DNA from: Mycobacterium sp. IDR2000157661
GTDB lineage: Bacteria; Actinomycetota; Actinomycetes; Mycobacteriales; Mycobacteriaceae
Assembly (NCBI RefSeq): GCF_022317005.1
Contig: NZ_CP081006.1
Location: forward strand, 4,340,001-4,404,000
DNA length: 64,000 nt
Direction of reading: 5' to 3'
Shown: in pieces, positions 1-7,558 of the stretch
How the letters are laid out: each line of letters begins with the position of its first letter
How positions within the stretch are numbered: the first letter of the stretch is position 1
Notes under the pieces: generated by a model
The model's database searches: none
What the model saw: the letters and a program-made list of their open reading frames with translations, nothing else
Told to the model about the DNA's origin: nothing
Translations under genes and position numbers: made by a program

Positions 1-93
1 AGCGGCCTGTCCGTCGTGCAGCGCGACGACGGCGGCCTCGTCGGCGGTGCGGACCCGCGCCGGGAGGGACTGGTCATGGGCGACACCCGGTGA
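1..93 (+). CDS. gamma-glutamyltranspeptidase, 3' end only
   Basis: Only the last 30 codons and the TGA stop are in the window; the start lies upstream. The tail contains GGADPRREG, the conserved C-terminal signature of the small subunit of gamma-glutamyltranspeptidases (N-terminal nucleophile hydrolases that cleave or transfer the gamma-glutamyl group of glutathione-type compounds). The stop overlaps the GTG start of the following GNAT gene (GTGA), so the two are probably cotranscribed and translationally coupled. With so little sequence the family call rests on this one motif, and the subtype (GgtA-like or GgtB-like) cannot be told. Confidence 0.7.
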   Translation, partial: SGLSVVQRDDGGLVGGADPRREGLVMGDTR

Positions 94-554
94 GCACCCG
101 GGTCGCCCGCCTACGCGAGTCGGACTGGCGCGTGTTCGCCCAAGTTCGCTTGCGTGCGCTCACCGAGTCGCTGGGCCAGGACGACCCGCACTACCGGGAG
201 GAAGCCGCGTTCACCGCCGCCCAGTGGCGCCACCGCTTGCGCGAGCATGCGCAGTTCGCGGCGCTCGTCGCCGATCGCCCCGTTGGGCTGATCGCGGCCC
301 AGCAGCAGAACGCCGAGACCGTCTACCTCTATTCGCTGTGGCTGCACCCTTCGGTGCGGGGTCACGGGCTGGCGCGACGGTTGGTGGCGGCGAGCCTGGA
401 CTGGGCCCGCGCGTGCGGCGTTCGCACCGTCCGGCTTCGGGTGGCCGCCGACAACGCGGCGGCCCGAGGTGTCTACGAGAGCCTCGGCTTCGAGGTGGCG
501 CACAACGACGCCAACGGGCCGGGCGAACTGGCGATGACGCTCAGCGTGAGTTGA
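90..554 (+). CDS. GNAT family N-acetyltransferase
   Basis: This 154-residue protein is a single GNAT domain. The acetyl-CoA pyrophosphate-binding motif A is visible at residues 86-100 (HPSVRGHGLARRLV), followed by the usual DNAAARGVYESLGF segment at about 121-134 where the substrate-proximal strand and helix end. The substrate is unknown. The GTG start overlaps the stop of the upstream gamma-glutamyltranspeptidase gene, suggesting a coupled pair, possibly in glutathione-like, mycothiol or amino-acid metabolism, although that is inference. Its 3' end overlaps the convergent PH-domain gene by 14 nt. Confidence 0.85.
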   Translation: MSTRVARLRESDWRVFAQVRLRALTESLGQDDPHYREEAAFTAAQWRHRLREHAQFAALVADRPVGLIAAQQQNAETVYLYSLWLHPSVRGHGLARRLVAASLDWARACGVRTVRLRVAADNAAARGVYESLGFEVAHNDANGPGELAMTLSVS

Positions 555-1068
555 TGCCCTTGTAGCGCTCGAGCAGTGCACGCACCGTGTCCATCGCCTC
601 GACAGCGCGGTGCTTGTCGACAGCCTGGATCGCCATCACGGGGATGTACTCGTCGTCGGGCAGGTCGACGCGCGCCCACCGCGCACCACGCGGGAACGAC
701 ACGCCCACCACGTCTGACCATTCAATCAACCGGTAGCCCCACAGGTTTCGCACCGCGACACCCTGCGGACCGATTCGCAGGCGCGGCCGGGCGAACAGCA
801 GCACCAGGGCGCCGATGACGACTCCGAGCAGGGCGATCGCCACCTGGTCGGCGGTCTGGAAGATCACCCCGGTCGACGAGATCTTCAGCAGCGCGCCCAC
901 CGTGACATGTGCGGCGATGATCAACAGCGCGGCGCCGTAAGCGAAGTACGGCGTCAGATGCGGTCGGATTTCGACGTCCCAGTTGCTGTCGTCTCGACTC
1001 CCCACTCGCTCTGGTCCTCGCTCGTTCCTCGCTGCGATCCTCGCTCGCGGTCGTCTCCGGGCGTTCAT
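541..1068 (-). CDS. PH-domain membrane protein (Rv1417-like)
   Basis: The 175-residue protein has two predicted transmembrane helices (about 43-61 and 76-93) followed by a bacterial PH-like domain (about 95-170) of the type found in mycobacterial low-molecular-weight antigen 6 proteins. Rv1417 occupies the same place next to ribH in M. tuberculosis. Its ATG overlaps the ribH stop (ATGA), so it is probably the last gene of the riboflavin operon. The first 28 residues are Arg-rich and are encoded by a GCGAGG-rich repetitive stretch (about 1010-1060). A GTG just upstream of DDSNWDVEI (residue 22) is an alternative start. No link to riboflavin chemistry is visible in the protein. Confidence 0.8.
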   Translation of the reverse strand: MNARRRPRARIAARNERGPERVGSRDDSNWDVEIRPHLTPYFAYGAALLIIAAHVTVGALLKISSTGVIFQTADQVAIALLGVVIGALVLLFARPRLRIGPQGVAVRNLWGYRLIEWSDVVGVSFPRGARWARVDLPDDEYIPVMAIQAVDKHRAVEAMDTVRALLERYKGINSR

Positions 1069-1544
1069 GTCGACGCGCGCAGGTTCCGCAGAGTCAGCGC
1101 GGTGGACAACGCGGCGGCGGCCGCCTGCGCCCCCTTGTCCTCTGCGGAGGTGGCCAAGCCGGCGCGGTCGAGGGCCTGCTGCTCGGTGTTGGTCGTCAGC
1201 ACACCGTTGGCGACGGGGGTGGACGCGTCGAGCGAAACGCGCGTGAGGCCCTGCGTCACCGCGTCGCACACGTAGTCGAAGTGCGGGGTCTCACCGCGGA
1301 TGACCACGCCCAGCGCCACCACCGCGTCATGGTCGGCCGCCAACGCCTGTGCCACCACGGGGATTTCGATCGCACCGAGAACCCGCACCACGGTCGGATT
1401 GTCGATACCCGCGTCGGCGGCGACCTTGCGGGCACCGTCGAGCAGCGCGTCGCAGATGGTCTCGTGCCACGTGCTGGCCACGATGGCCAGCGTCACACCC
1501 GACGCGTCCAGCTGCGGCAGATCGGGTATGCCCGTACCACTCAC
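1065..1544 (-). CDS. ribH: 6,7-dimethyl-8-ribityllumazine synthase
   Basis: RibH condenses 5-amino-6-ribitylaminouracil with 3,4-dihydroxy-2-butanone 4-phosphate to lumazine, the penultimate riboflavin step. The 159-residue length is normal. The GAIEIP substrate loop is at 58-62 and the catalytic histidine is H88 in RGETPHFD. The GTG start overlaps the ribBA stop (GTGA) and its own stop overlaps the PH-domain gene (ATGA), so ribBA-ribH-PH reads as one tightly coupled unit. The enzyme normally forms a pentamer in this phylum. Confidence 0.97.
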   Translation of the reverse strand: MSGTGIPDLPQLDASGVTLAIVASTWHETICDALLDGARKVAADAGIDNPTVVRVLGAIEIPVVAQALAADHDAVVALGVVIRGETPHFDYVCDAVTQGLTRVSLDASTPVANGVLTTNTEQQALDRAGLATSAEDKGAQAAAAALSTALTLRNLRAST

Positions 1545-2866
1545 AGCGCTCCGCCGAGGTCGCGCTCGGAGGGCCGCCGGTCGCCGAGCAGGTACACGCC
1601 CTCCTCGTAATCGGCCATGGTGGTGGCCTGGTGATAGTCGTCGAGACCGCTGAGGTCGTGGCCCATCCGGTCCCGCTTGGTCATCAGGTACCGGATGTTC
1701 TCCTTGTTCGCCCGCACCGGCAGCGGTACGCGTTCGGTGATGTGCAGGCCGTAGCCGTCCAGACCGACGCGCTTGGCCGGGTTGTTGGTCAGCAACCGCA
1801 TCGAGCGCACCCCAAGATCGACGAGGATCTGCGCGCCGATGCCATAGTCGCGGGCGTCGGCGGGCAGGCCGAGCTTGAGGTTCGCGTCGACGGTGTCGTC
1901 GCCGGCGTCCTGCAACTGGTAGGCCTGCAGCTTGTGCATCAGGCCGATGCCGCGGCCCTCGTGGCCGCGCATGTAGAGCACGATGCCGCGGCCCTCACGG
2001 GCCACCATCGCCATCGCGGCGTCCAGTTGCGGACCGCAGTCGCATCGCTTGGAACCGAACACATCGCCCGTCAGGCACTCCGAGTGCACCCGCACCAACA
2101 CGTCCTGGCCGTCGCCGGTCGGGCCGGCGATGTCGCCCCTGACCAGCGCGACATGCTCGACGTCGTCGTAGATGCTGGTGTAGCCGACCGCGCGGAACTC
2201 GCCGTGGCGGGTGGGGATGCGCGCCTCGGCGACGCGCTCGATGTGCTTCTCGTGCTTGCGCCGCCACTCGATGAGGTCGGCGATCGAGATCAGCGCCAGG
2301 TTGTGTTCGTCGGCGAAGATCCGTAGCTCGTCGGTCTGCGCCATCGCGCCTTCGTCCTTCTGGCTGACGATCTCGCAGATGGCACCCGCCGGTTGCAGGC
2401 CGGCGAGCCGGGCCAGGTCGACGGCGGCCTCGGTGTGCCCGGGACGGCGCAGCACGCCGCCGTCCTTGGCCCGCAGTGGCACCACGTGTCCGGGCTTGGT
2501 GAAATCGTCGGCGACACTGGCCGGGTCGGCGAGCAACCGCATCGTCGTTGCCCGGTCGGAAGCTGAAATACCGGTTCCCACACCGATTCTCGCGTCCACA
2601 GTGACGGTGTAGGCGGTGCCGTGCTTGTCCTGGTTGACCGCGTACATGGGCAGCAGGCCCAGCTTGTCGCAGATCGCGCCGTCCAACGGCACACACAGGT
2701 AGCCCGACGTGTACCGGACCATGAACGCGACGAGTTCGGGGGTGGCCTTCTCGGCGGCGAAGATCAGATCGCCCTCGTTCTCGCGATCCTCGTCATCGAC
2801 CACGACGACGGCCTTGCCGGCGGCGATGTCGGCAACCGCCCGCTCGATTGAGTCCAGCCTCGTCAC
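1541..2866 (-). CDS. ribBA: bifunctional DHBP synthase / GTP cyclohydrolase II
   Basis: This bifunctional enzyme makes both riboflavin precursors: ribulose 5-phosphate to 3,4-dihydroxybutanone phosphate (N-terminal half), and GTP to diaminopyrimidine (C-terminal half). The DHBP synthase acidic loop DDEDRENEGDL is near residues 23-33. The GTP cyclohydrolase II zinc motif is in HSECLTGDVFGSKRCDCG, and RGHEGRGIGL follows. I chose the GTG at 2866 (MTRLDSIERAV) because mycobacterial homologues begin there; an in-frame GTG at 2887 would add seven residues. The C-terminus has a longer tail than I recall for M. tuberculosis RibA2. Upstream, 2867-3100 holds no convincing gene and no FMN-riboswitch motif that I recognise. 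Confidence 0.95.
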   Translation of the reverse strand: MTRLDSIERAVADIAAGKAVVVVDDEDRENEGDLIFAAEKATPELVAFMVRYTSGYLCVPLDGAICDKLGLLPMYAVNQDKHGTAYTVTVDARIGVGTGISASDRATTMRLLADPASVADDFTKPGHVVPLRAKDGGVLRRPGHTEAAVDLARLAGLQPAGAICEIVSQKDEGAMAQTDELRIFADEHNLALISIADLIEWRRKHEKHIERVAEARIPTRHGEFRAVGYTSIYDDVEHVALVRGDIAGPTGDGQDVLVRVHSECLTGDVFGSKRCDCGPQLDAAMAMVAREGRGIVLYMRGHEGRGIGLMHKLQAYQLQDAGDDTVDANLKLGLPADARDYGIGAQILVDLGVRSMRLLTNNPAKRVGLDGYGLHITERVPLPVRANKENIRYLMTKRDRMGHDLSGLDDYHQATTMADYEEGVYLLGDRRPSERDLGGAL

Positions 2867-3101
2867 CACATCAGTATGAACCACCACCGTGCGATTGTTA
2901 TTGCCGCTCCCTTTACCTGCAGTGATATAGCGGTCTCGATCCGCTACGGTCAGAATCGGTCATCGGGGCCGGGGCTCTCGCGCTCCTCTGGTCGATACCG
3001 GTGGCCGGCGCCGCCCAAGCCGCCGCCGATGCCGCCGCTAACAGGAACGGTTAAATAGCACTTCGGCGGCGGCATCTGAGCTAGCCGGGGACTGCGCAAC
3101 T

Positions 3102-3713
3102 TCAGTCGCCACTTGACTGACTTCGCGAATCAAGCAGCCGCTCAACGTATTTGGCGATGATGTCGACCTCAAGGTTGACGGGCGTGCCCACCTCGGCGCG
3201 GCCCAGCGTGGTGAGTTCGAGCGTCGTCGGGATCAGCGAGACCTCGAACCAGTCGTGCCCGACCGCCGACACCGTCAGCGACACCCCGTCCACGGTGATC
3301 GAGCCCTTCTCCACCACATACCGCGACAGCGTGGTGGGAAGTGCGATGCGCAACACCTCCCAACGCTCCTCCGGTGTGCGGGCGATCACATGGCCGGCGC
3401 CGTCGACGTGGCCCTGCACGATGTGCCCGCCAAGCCTGCTGTTGACCGCCGCCGCCCGCTCCAGGTTCACCCGGCTGCCCACCCCGACGCCGCGCAGGCT
3501 CGACCGGTTCAGGGTCTCCCCCATGACGTCGGCGGTGAACGCGCCGTCGCTGCGCACCTCCACGACGGTCAGACACACCCCGTTCACCGCGATCGAGTCG
3601 CCGTGGCCCGCGTCGGACGTCACCACCGGTCCGCGGATGGCGAGCCGGGCGGAGTCACCCAGGTCCTCCATGCCGACGACTTCGCCCACTTCTTCGACGA
3701 TTCCGGTGAACAC
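3102..3713 (-). CDS. ribE: riboflavin synthase alpha subunit
   Basis: The enzyme dismutates two lumazine molecules into riboflavin and the pyrimidine precursor. At 203 residues it has the two internally homologous lumazine-binding barrels: the first begins MFTGIVEEVG, the second after GGHIVQGHVDG near residue 96. The start is GTG. A TAGTCT hexamer lies 6 nt upstream of that GTG, compatible with a leaderless transcript. It lies between ribBA and a GNAT gene, all leftward. In mycobacterial naming this gene is also called ribC. Confidence 0.95.
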   Translation of the reverse strand: MFTGIVEEVGEVVGMEDLGDSARLAIRGPVVTSDAGHGDSIAVNGVCLTVVEVRSDGAFTADVMGETLNRSSLRGVGVGSRVNLERAAAVNSRLGGHIVQGHVDGAGHVIARTPEERWEVLRIALPTTLSRYVVEKGSITVDGVSLTVSAVGHDWFEVSLIPTTLELTTLGRAEVGTPVNLEVDIIAKYVERLLDSRSQSSGD

Positions 3714-3722
3714 GCCGCCAGA

Positions 3723-4199
3723 CTATCCAGACAGCCGCTTCTCGCCGAAGAAGGTCGCCACCGGGTTGCCGTTGAAATTCGGCACCGCCGCGTAACCCTC
3801 CGCGAGATAGAGCCCCTCCGCGTGCGGTTGCCGAGGGCCGGTGTCCAACCGCACGGTGTCGTACCCGAGTTCGCGTGCCGCTTCCTCCAGAGCACGCAAC
3901 AGCGCGCGCCCCACCCCGTGACCGCGGGCGCCCGGAACGACGTACATGCGTTTGATCTCACAGGCACCGTCGGGCAGGCGCTTGATGCCACCCGCGCAGA
4001 CCGCGGCGCCGTCGCGGTAACCCACCAGAAAGGCCCCGCCGGGCGGGCCCAGTTCCGCCGCCCCAGCCGCAGGCATGTCGGGGCTGTTGAGGTCGAGCCC
4101 GTCGTAGAGCTCTCGCATCTCCTCGACCATCGCCGCAACCAGCGCAGCGCTGTCTCCGCGATCGGCCGGGACCCGGCGAAAGTCCAGTTCAGGAGCCAC
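3723..4199 (-). CDS. GNAT family N-acetyltransferase
   Basis: A 158-residue single-domain acetyltransferase with the motif A region YVVPGARGHGVGRALLRALEE (about 91-111), including the R-G-H-G-V-G pyrophosphate loop. The adjoining GGIKRLPDGACEIKRMYV strands are typical of GNATs of the MarR-associated/EF_0920 sort that act on small amines or amino acids. The substrate cannot be assigned. The start codon is GTG. It runs leftward directly ahead of ribE (9 nt gap) and divergently from lprG, so the 64 nt between 4200 and 4263 must hold both promoters. Confidence 0.85.
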   Translation of the reverse strand: MAPELDFRRVPADRGDSAALVAAMVEEMRELYDGLDLNSPDMPAAGAAELGPPGGAFLVGYRDGAAVCAGGIKRLPDGACEIKRMYVVPGARGHGVGRALLRALEEAARELGYDTVRLDTGPRQPHAEGLYLAEGYAAVPNFNGNPVATFFGEKRLSG

Positions 4200-4250
4200 G
4201 TTTCCATTCCACCACGCAAACCATGCCGGACGTCACTGAGTGGGCACCCT

Positions 4251-4257
4251 CTACGAT
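4251..4257 (+). promoter_or_regulatory. candidate -10 element of lprG (leaderless)
   Basis: TACGAT at 4252-4257 fits the mycobacterial TANNNT -10 hexamer and ends 6 nt before the lprG ATG at 4264. This spacing places the transcription start on or next to the A of the start codon, as in leaderless mycobacterial transcripts. No Shine-Dalgarno sequence precedes the ATG. The -35 region is not clear. Confidence 0.4.
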
Positions 4258-4263
4258 GCACTC

Positions 4264-4962
4264 ATGCTGACGCGCCTCCTGGCCACCCTCGCCACCCTCG
4301 TCACCGCCACCGCTCTTCTCGGGGCGTGTTCCGGTTCGTCGCAGGACTCCCGAAACCTCCCGGATGCCGCCACGCTGCTGCAGCAGTCCGCACAGACCAC
4401 CAAGGGTCAGACGAGCGTCCACCTGAGACTGACAGTTCAGGGCGAGATCAAAGAACTGCCGATCGAGTCGCTCGAAGGAGACCTCACCGCCACACCCGCA
4501 GTGGCCGCGCAGGGCAGCGCAGACCTCATCTTTCTCGGACAGAAGCTGGAGAACGTGGGCTTTGTGGTGTCCGACGGCAACCTGTTCGCAACACTGAGCG
4601 CCGGCGGGGCGTACCAGGATTTCGGCCCCGCCGCCGACATCTATGACGTTTCGGCGATCCTGAGCCCGACGGCAGGCCTGGCCAACGTGCTGGCCAACTT
4701 CTCCGACCCCAAGGCCGACGGACGCGAGACGATCAACGGGGTCGAGACCGTCCGGATCACCGGCACCGTCAGCGCCGACGCCGTCAACAAGATCGCCCCG
4801 CAGATCGGTGCCACCGGTCCCGTTCCGGGCACCGCCTGGGTCGCCGAAGAAGGCGATCACGAGTTGATGCAGGCAAAGCTCGAACCCTCCCCCGGCAACA
4901 GCGTGACGATGACGACGTCGGACTGGGGCAAGCCGGTGACGGTCGCCAAGCCCGCCGTCTGA
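4264..4962 (+). CDS. lprG: triacylglyceride-transfer lipoprotein LprG
   Basis: A 232-residue lipoprotein: a signal peptide (about 1-21) is followed by the lipobox ALLGAC with the lipidated cysteine at C22, then an LppX/LprG-type antiparallel beta half-barrel. LprG carries triacylglycerides and acylated glycolipids across the periplasm and works with the P55 pump encoded next. The ATG at 4264 was chosen over an upstream in-frame start at 4240 because it gives a canonical signal peptide. The stop overlaps the ATG of the efflux gene (TGATG), so the two are translationally coupled, as in M. tuberculosis Rv1411c-Rv1410c. Confidence 0.93.
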   Translation: MLTRLLATLATLVTATALLGACSGSSQDSRNLPDAATLLQQSAQTTKGQTSVHLRLTVQGEIKELPIESLEGDLTATPAVAAQGSADLIFLGQKLENVGFVVSDGNLFATLSAGGAYQDFGPAADIYDVSAILSPTAGLANVLANFSDPKADGRETINGVETVRITGTVSADAVNKIAPQIGATGPVPGTAWVAEEGDHELMQAKLEPSPGNSVTMTTSDWGKPVTVAKPAV

Positions 4963-6659
4963 TGGCGAATCTGGGCGGACCCACCGACCCCGGAGCCGCT
5001 CCGGCGGCGACATCGGACCCCGGAGCCGCTCCGGCGGCGACATCGGACCCCGGAGCCGCTCCGGCGGCGACATCCCGACGGAGGATCGCGATCAGCGCAG
5101 GCAGCCTCGCGGTGCTGCTCGGCGCGCTCGACACGTATGTCGTCGTAGCGATCATCCGCGACATCATCCTCGACATCGGCATCGCGATTAACCAGCTCCA
5201 ACGGGTCACGCCGATCATCACCTGGTACCTGCTGGGCTACATCGCCGCCATGCCGCTGCTGGGGCGCGCCTCCGACCGATTCGGCCGCAAGTTCATCCTG
5301 CAGGTCAGCCTGGCCGGATTCGCCGCGGGCTCGGTCATCACCGCGTTGTCCAACGACCTGATCCCCATGGTTGTGGGCCGTACCATCCAGGGCGTCGCCA
5401 GTGGCGCCCTGCTGCCCGTCACGCTGGCGCTGGCCGCCGATCTGTGGGCCAACCGCAACCGGGCCTCAGTGCTCGGCGGCATCGGCGCGGCACAGGAACT
5501 CGGCAGCGTGCTCGGACCGCTCTACGGCATCGCCGTCGTCGCGGCATTGAACACCTGGCGCGACGTGTTCTGGATCAACGTGCCGCTTGCGGCCGTCGCC
5601 ATGGTGCTGATCCACTTCAGCCTGCCACCGCGGCTCAAACCCGACCAGCCGGAGAAGGTCGACGTGGTGGGCGGAGTGCTGCTGGCCATCGCCCTGGGCC
5701 TGGCGGTGATCGGGCTGTACAACCCCGCCCCCGACGGCAAGAAGATCCTGCCGAGCTACGGGCTGCCGATGCTCATCGGCGCGGCGGTCGCCCTGGTGGC
5801 GTTCTTCGTCTGGGAACGCTTTGCGCGCACCCGGCTCATCGAACCGGCCGGGGTGCGTTTCCGTCCGTTCCTGGCGGCACTCGGCGCGTCGCTGTGCGCG
5901 GGCGCTGCACTGATGGTGACGCTCGTCAACGTCGAACTGTTCGGCCAGGGCGTGCTGGGCAAGGACCAGACCGAAGCGGTGCTGTTACTGCTGCGTTTTC
6001 TGATCGCGCTGCCGATCGGCGCCGTGATCGGCGGCTGGCTCGCCAGCAGGATCGGCGACCGCATCGTGGCCTTCCTGGGTCTGATGATCGCCGCGGGCGG
6101 ATACTGGCTGATTTCGAAGTGGCCGGTCGACCTGCTCTCGGCGAGTCACGACCTCGGCTTCGTCACCCTGCCCGTGCTCGACACCGACCTGGCGATCGCC
6201 GGCTTCGGCCTGGGCCTGGTGATCGGACCGCTGACATCGGCGACACTGCGGGTCGTGCCCGCCGCTCAGCACGGCATCGCATCGGCAGCCGTTGTGGTGG
6301 CCCGCATGGTCGGCATGTTGATCGGCCTGGCCGCCCTCACGGCGTGGGGGCTGTACCGGCTCAACCAGCATCTGCAGACCCTGCCCTTCCCGCCGGGCGC
6401 CGACACGCTGGCCGAGCGGTTGGCCGCCGAGGCCGACCGGTACCGCGCGGCATATGTCCTGCAGTACGGCGACATCTTCCTGGTCACCGTCGTGGTCTGC
6501 GTCGTCGGCGCGCTACTGGGCCTGCTCATCAGCGGGCGCGATGAGCACGCGGACGAACACCAGGCCGCCGCACGGCCTGACGAGGGGCCCGCAACCGAGA
6601 CCCACGAGAAGGAGACCCCCGGTCTCGAGCAGCAGCCCTCCGGGCGCCACCGCCGCTAG
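4962..6659 (+). CDS. P55-type MFS efflux pump (Rv1410c-like)
   Basis: A 565-residue drug:H+ antiporter-type major facilitator with about 14 predicted membrane segments. Motif A is seen as GRASDRFGRK (101-110) and the motif C region as GGIGAAQELGSVLGPLYG. The homologue, with LprG, exports triacylglycerides and several drugs and maintains the cell envelope. The cytoplasmic N-terminus is unusual: residues 9-38 are three exact copies of DPGAAPAATS, encoded by a 30-bp DNA tandem repeat. The hydrophilic C-terminal tail (about 525-565) is rich in Glu, His and Arg. The start overlaps the lprG stop; the gene is convergent with a small leftward ORF 8 nt downstream. Confidence 0.93.
   Translation: MANLGGPTDPGAAPAATSDPGAAPAATSDPGAAPAATSRRRIAISAGSLAVLLGALDTYVVVAIIRDIILDIGIAINQLQRVTPIITWYLLGYIAAMPLLGRASDRFGRKFILQVSLAGFAAGSVITALSNDLIPMVVGRTIQGVASGALLPVTLALAADLWANRNRASVLGGIGAAQELGSVLGPLYGIAVVAALNTWRDVFWINVPLAAVAMVLIHFSLPPRLKPDQPEKVDVVGGVLLAIALGLAVIGLYNPAPDGKKILPSYGLPMLIGAAVALVAFFVWERFARTRLIEPAGVRFRPFLAALGASLCAGAALMVTLVNVELFGQGVLGKDQTEAVLLLLRFLIALPIGAVIGGWLASRIGDRIVAFLGLMIAAGGYWLISKWPVDLLSASHDLGFVTLPVLDTDLAIAGFGLGLVIGPLTSATLRVVPAAQHGIASAAVVVARMVGMLIGLAALTAWGLYRLNQHLQTLPFPPGADTLAERLAAEADRYRAAYVLQYGDIFLVTVVVCVVGALLGLLISGRDEHADEHQAAARPDEGPATETHEKETPGLEQQPSGRHRR
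4986..5075 (+). repeat. 30-bp tandem repeat, three copies, in the P55 gene
   Basis: Three consecutive 30-bp units (4986-5015, 5016-5045, 5046-5075) are identical except for the last base of the third. Each encodes DPGAAPAATS. Because the unit length is a multiple of three, copy-number change would keep the reading frame and only alter the length of the cytoplasmic N-terminal tail of the pump. Identity at synonymous positions indicates recent expansion or ongoing homogenisation. Confidence 0.95.
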
Positions 6660-6667
6660 GGATCCCC

Positions 6668-6820
6668 TCAGCAGCGCTCGAGGCCGGGGCGCAGCAGTAT
6701 CGGCTGCGCCGGCGGCGGCTGTTCCTCGGCAGCGGGCCGCCGGATGACGTCGCAGATCAACGTCGCGAGCCCGCGGGGGTCGATGGGTCGATTGCTGAGC
6801 CAGTCCTGCACAGCAGTCAT
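6668..6820 (-). CDS. small protein, 50 residues, unknown function
   Basis: An ATG at 6820 is preceded, with normal spacing, by a strong Shine-Dalgarno sequence (GGAGGA, ending 6 nt before the ATG), and the frame runs 50 codons to a TGA. The product starts MTAVQDWLSN, has a short amphipathic segment RGLATLICDVIRR (16-28), a Pro/Gln-rich linker (31-40) and ends ILLRPGLERC with a terminal cysteine. No signal peptide or membrane segment is evident. It is convergent with the P55 gene (8 nt apart) and divergent from the DJ-1/PfpI gene. I do not recognise a family. The ribosome-binding site is the main support. Confidence 0.55.
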   Translation of the reverse strand: MTAVQDWLSNRPIDPRGLATLICDVIRRPAAEEQPPPAQPILLRPGLERC

Positions 6821-6991
6821 AGGTCTTCCTCCGGTCGTGCTCTCAGCGCGCGAATCGTCGGTGAAAGCGCGAATGCGTCGAGGGCCGCAGGTGCCCCGTA
6901 CCGCACGAGTCTACCGGCGCGAGCGCCCTGATTGGCTGCCCGCCGCGCCGGGTATGCGTGGCGTTGACGACAACTATCACGGAGAAAGTTC

Positions 6992-7546
6992 ATGTCAAGT
7001 TCACTGAACGGCAAGAAGATTGCTTTCCTGGTCGCGCCGGAGGGCGTCGAGCAGGTGGAGCTCACAGAGCCTTGGAAAGCCGTGGAAGAGGCCGGCGGCA
7101 GCCCCGAACTGGTGTCGACCGAGGTCGGCAAGGTCCAGGGGTTCAATCACCTGACACCGGCCGACACGTTCGAGGCCGACAAGGCCGCGGACTCGGTGTC
7201 GGCGTCCGATTATGCCGGTCTGGTCCTGCCGGGCGGCGTCGCCAACCCGGACTTCCTGCGCACCAACTCCTCGGCCGTCGCATTCGCCAAGGCGTTCTTC
7301 GACGAGGGCAAGCCGGTCGCGGTGATCTGCCACGGACCGTGGACGCTGGTCGAGGCCGACGTGGTGCGGGGACGCACGATGACGTCGTGGCCTAGCGTGA
7401 AGACCGATCTGGTCAACGCCGGTGCGAACTGGGTCGACGACGAAGTGGTCGAATGCTCCCGTGGGCCCAACACCCTGGTGTCGAGCCGCAAGCCCGACGA
7501 TCTGCCCGCCTTCTGCAACACCATGGTGAGCGCCTTCGCCAAGTAA
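6992..7546 (+). CDS. DJ-1/PfpI family protein (YhbO/PfpI-type)
   Basis: A 184-residue type 1 glutamine-amidotransferase-like protein of the PfpI/YhbO group, whose members are cysteine hydrolases associated with stress resistance, protein deglycation or proteolysis. The nucleophile is the cysteine of VICHGPW (about 112-118), at the usual strand-helix elbow with an adjacent histidine. VLPGGVANPDFLR supplies the acidic and oxyanion region. The ATG has a GGAGA ribosome-binding site. The biochemical activity of this family is disputed, so I leave the reaction open. It is convergent with ribD, 12 nt away. Confidence 0.88.
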   Translation: MSSSLNGKKIAFLVAPEGVEQVELTEPWKAVEEAGGSPELVSTEVGKVQGFNHLTPADTFEADKAADSVSASDYAGLVLPGGVANPDFLRTNSSAVAFAKAFFDEGKPVAVICHGPWTLVEADVVRGRTMTSWPSVKTDLVNAGANWVDDEVVECSRGPNTLVSSRKPDDLPAFCNTMVSAFAK

Positions 7547-7558
7547 CAGGATCGAGGT

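Noticed and set aside
2888..3101. Possible small alanine-rich gene or FMN riboswitch between ribE and ribBA
   Set aside because: The open frame that ends at about 3056 has no ATG, GTG or TTG after its upstream TGA, and the conserved RFN-element words are not present.
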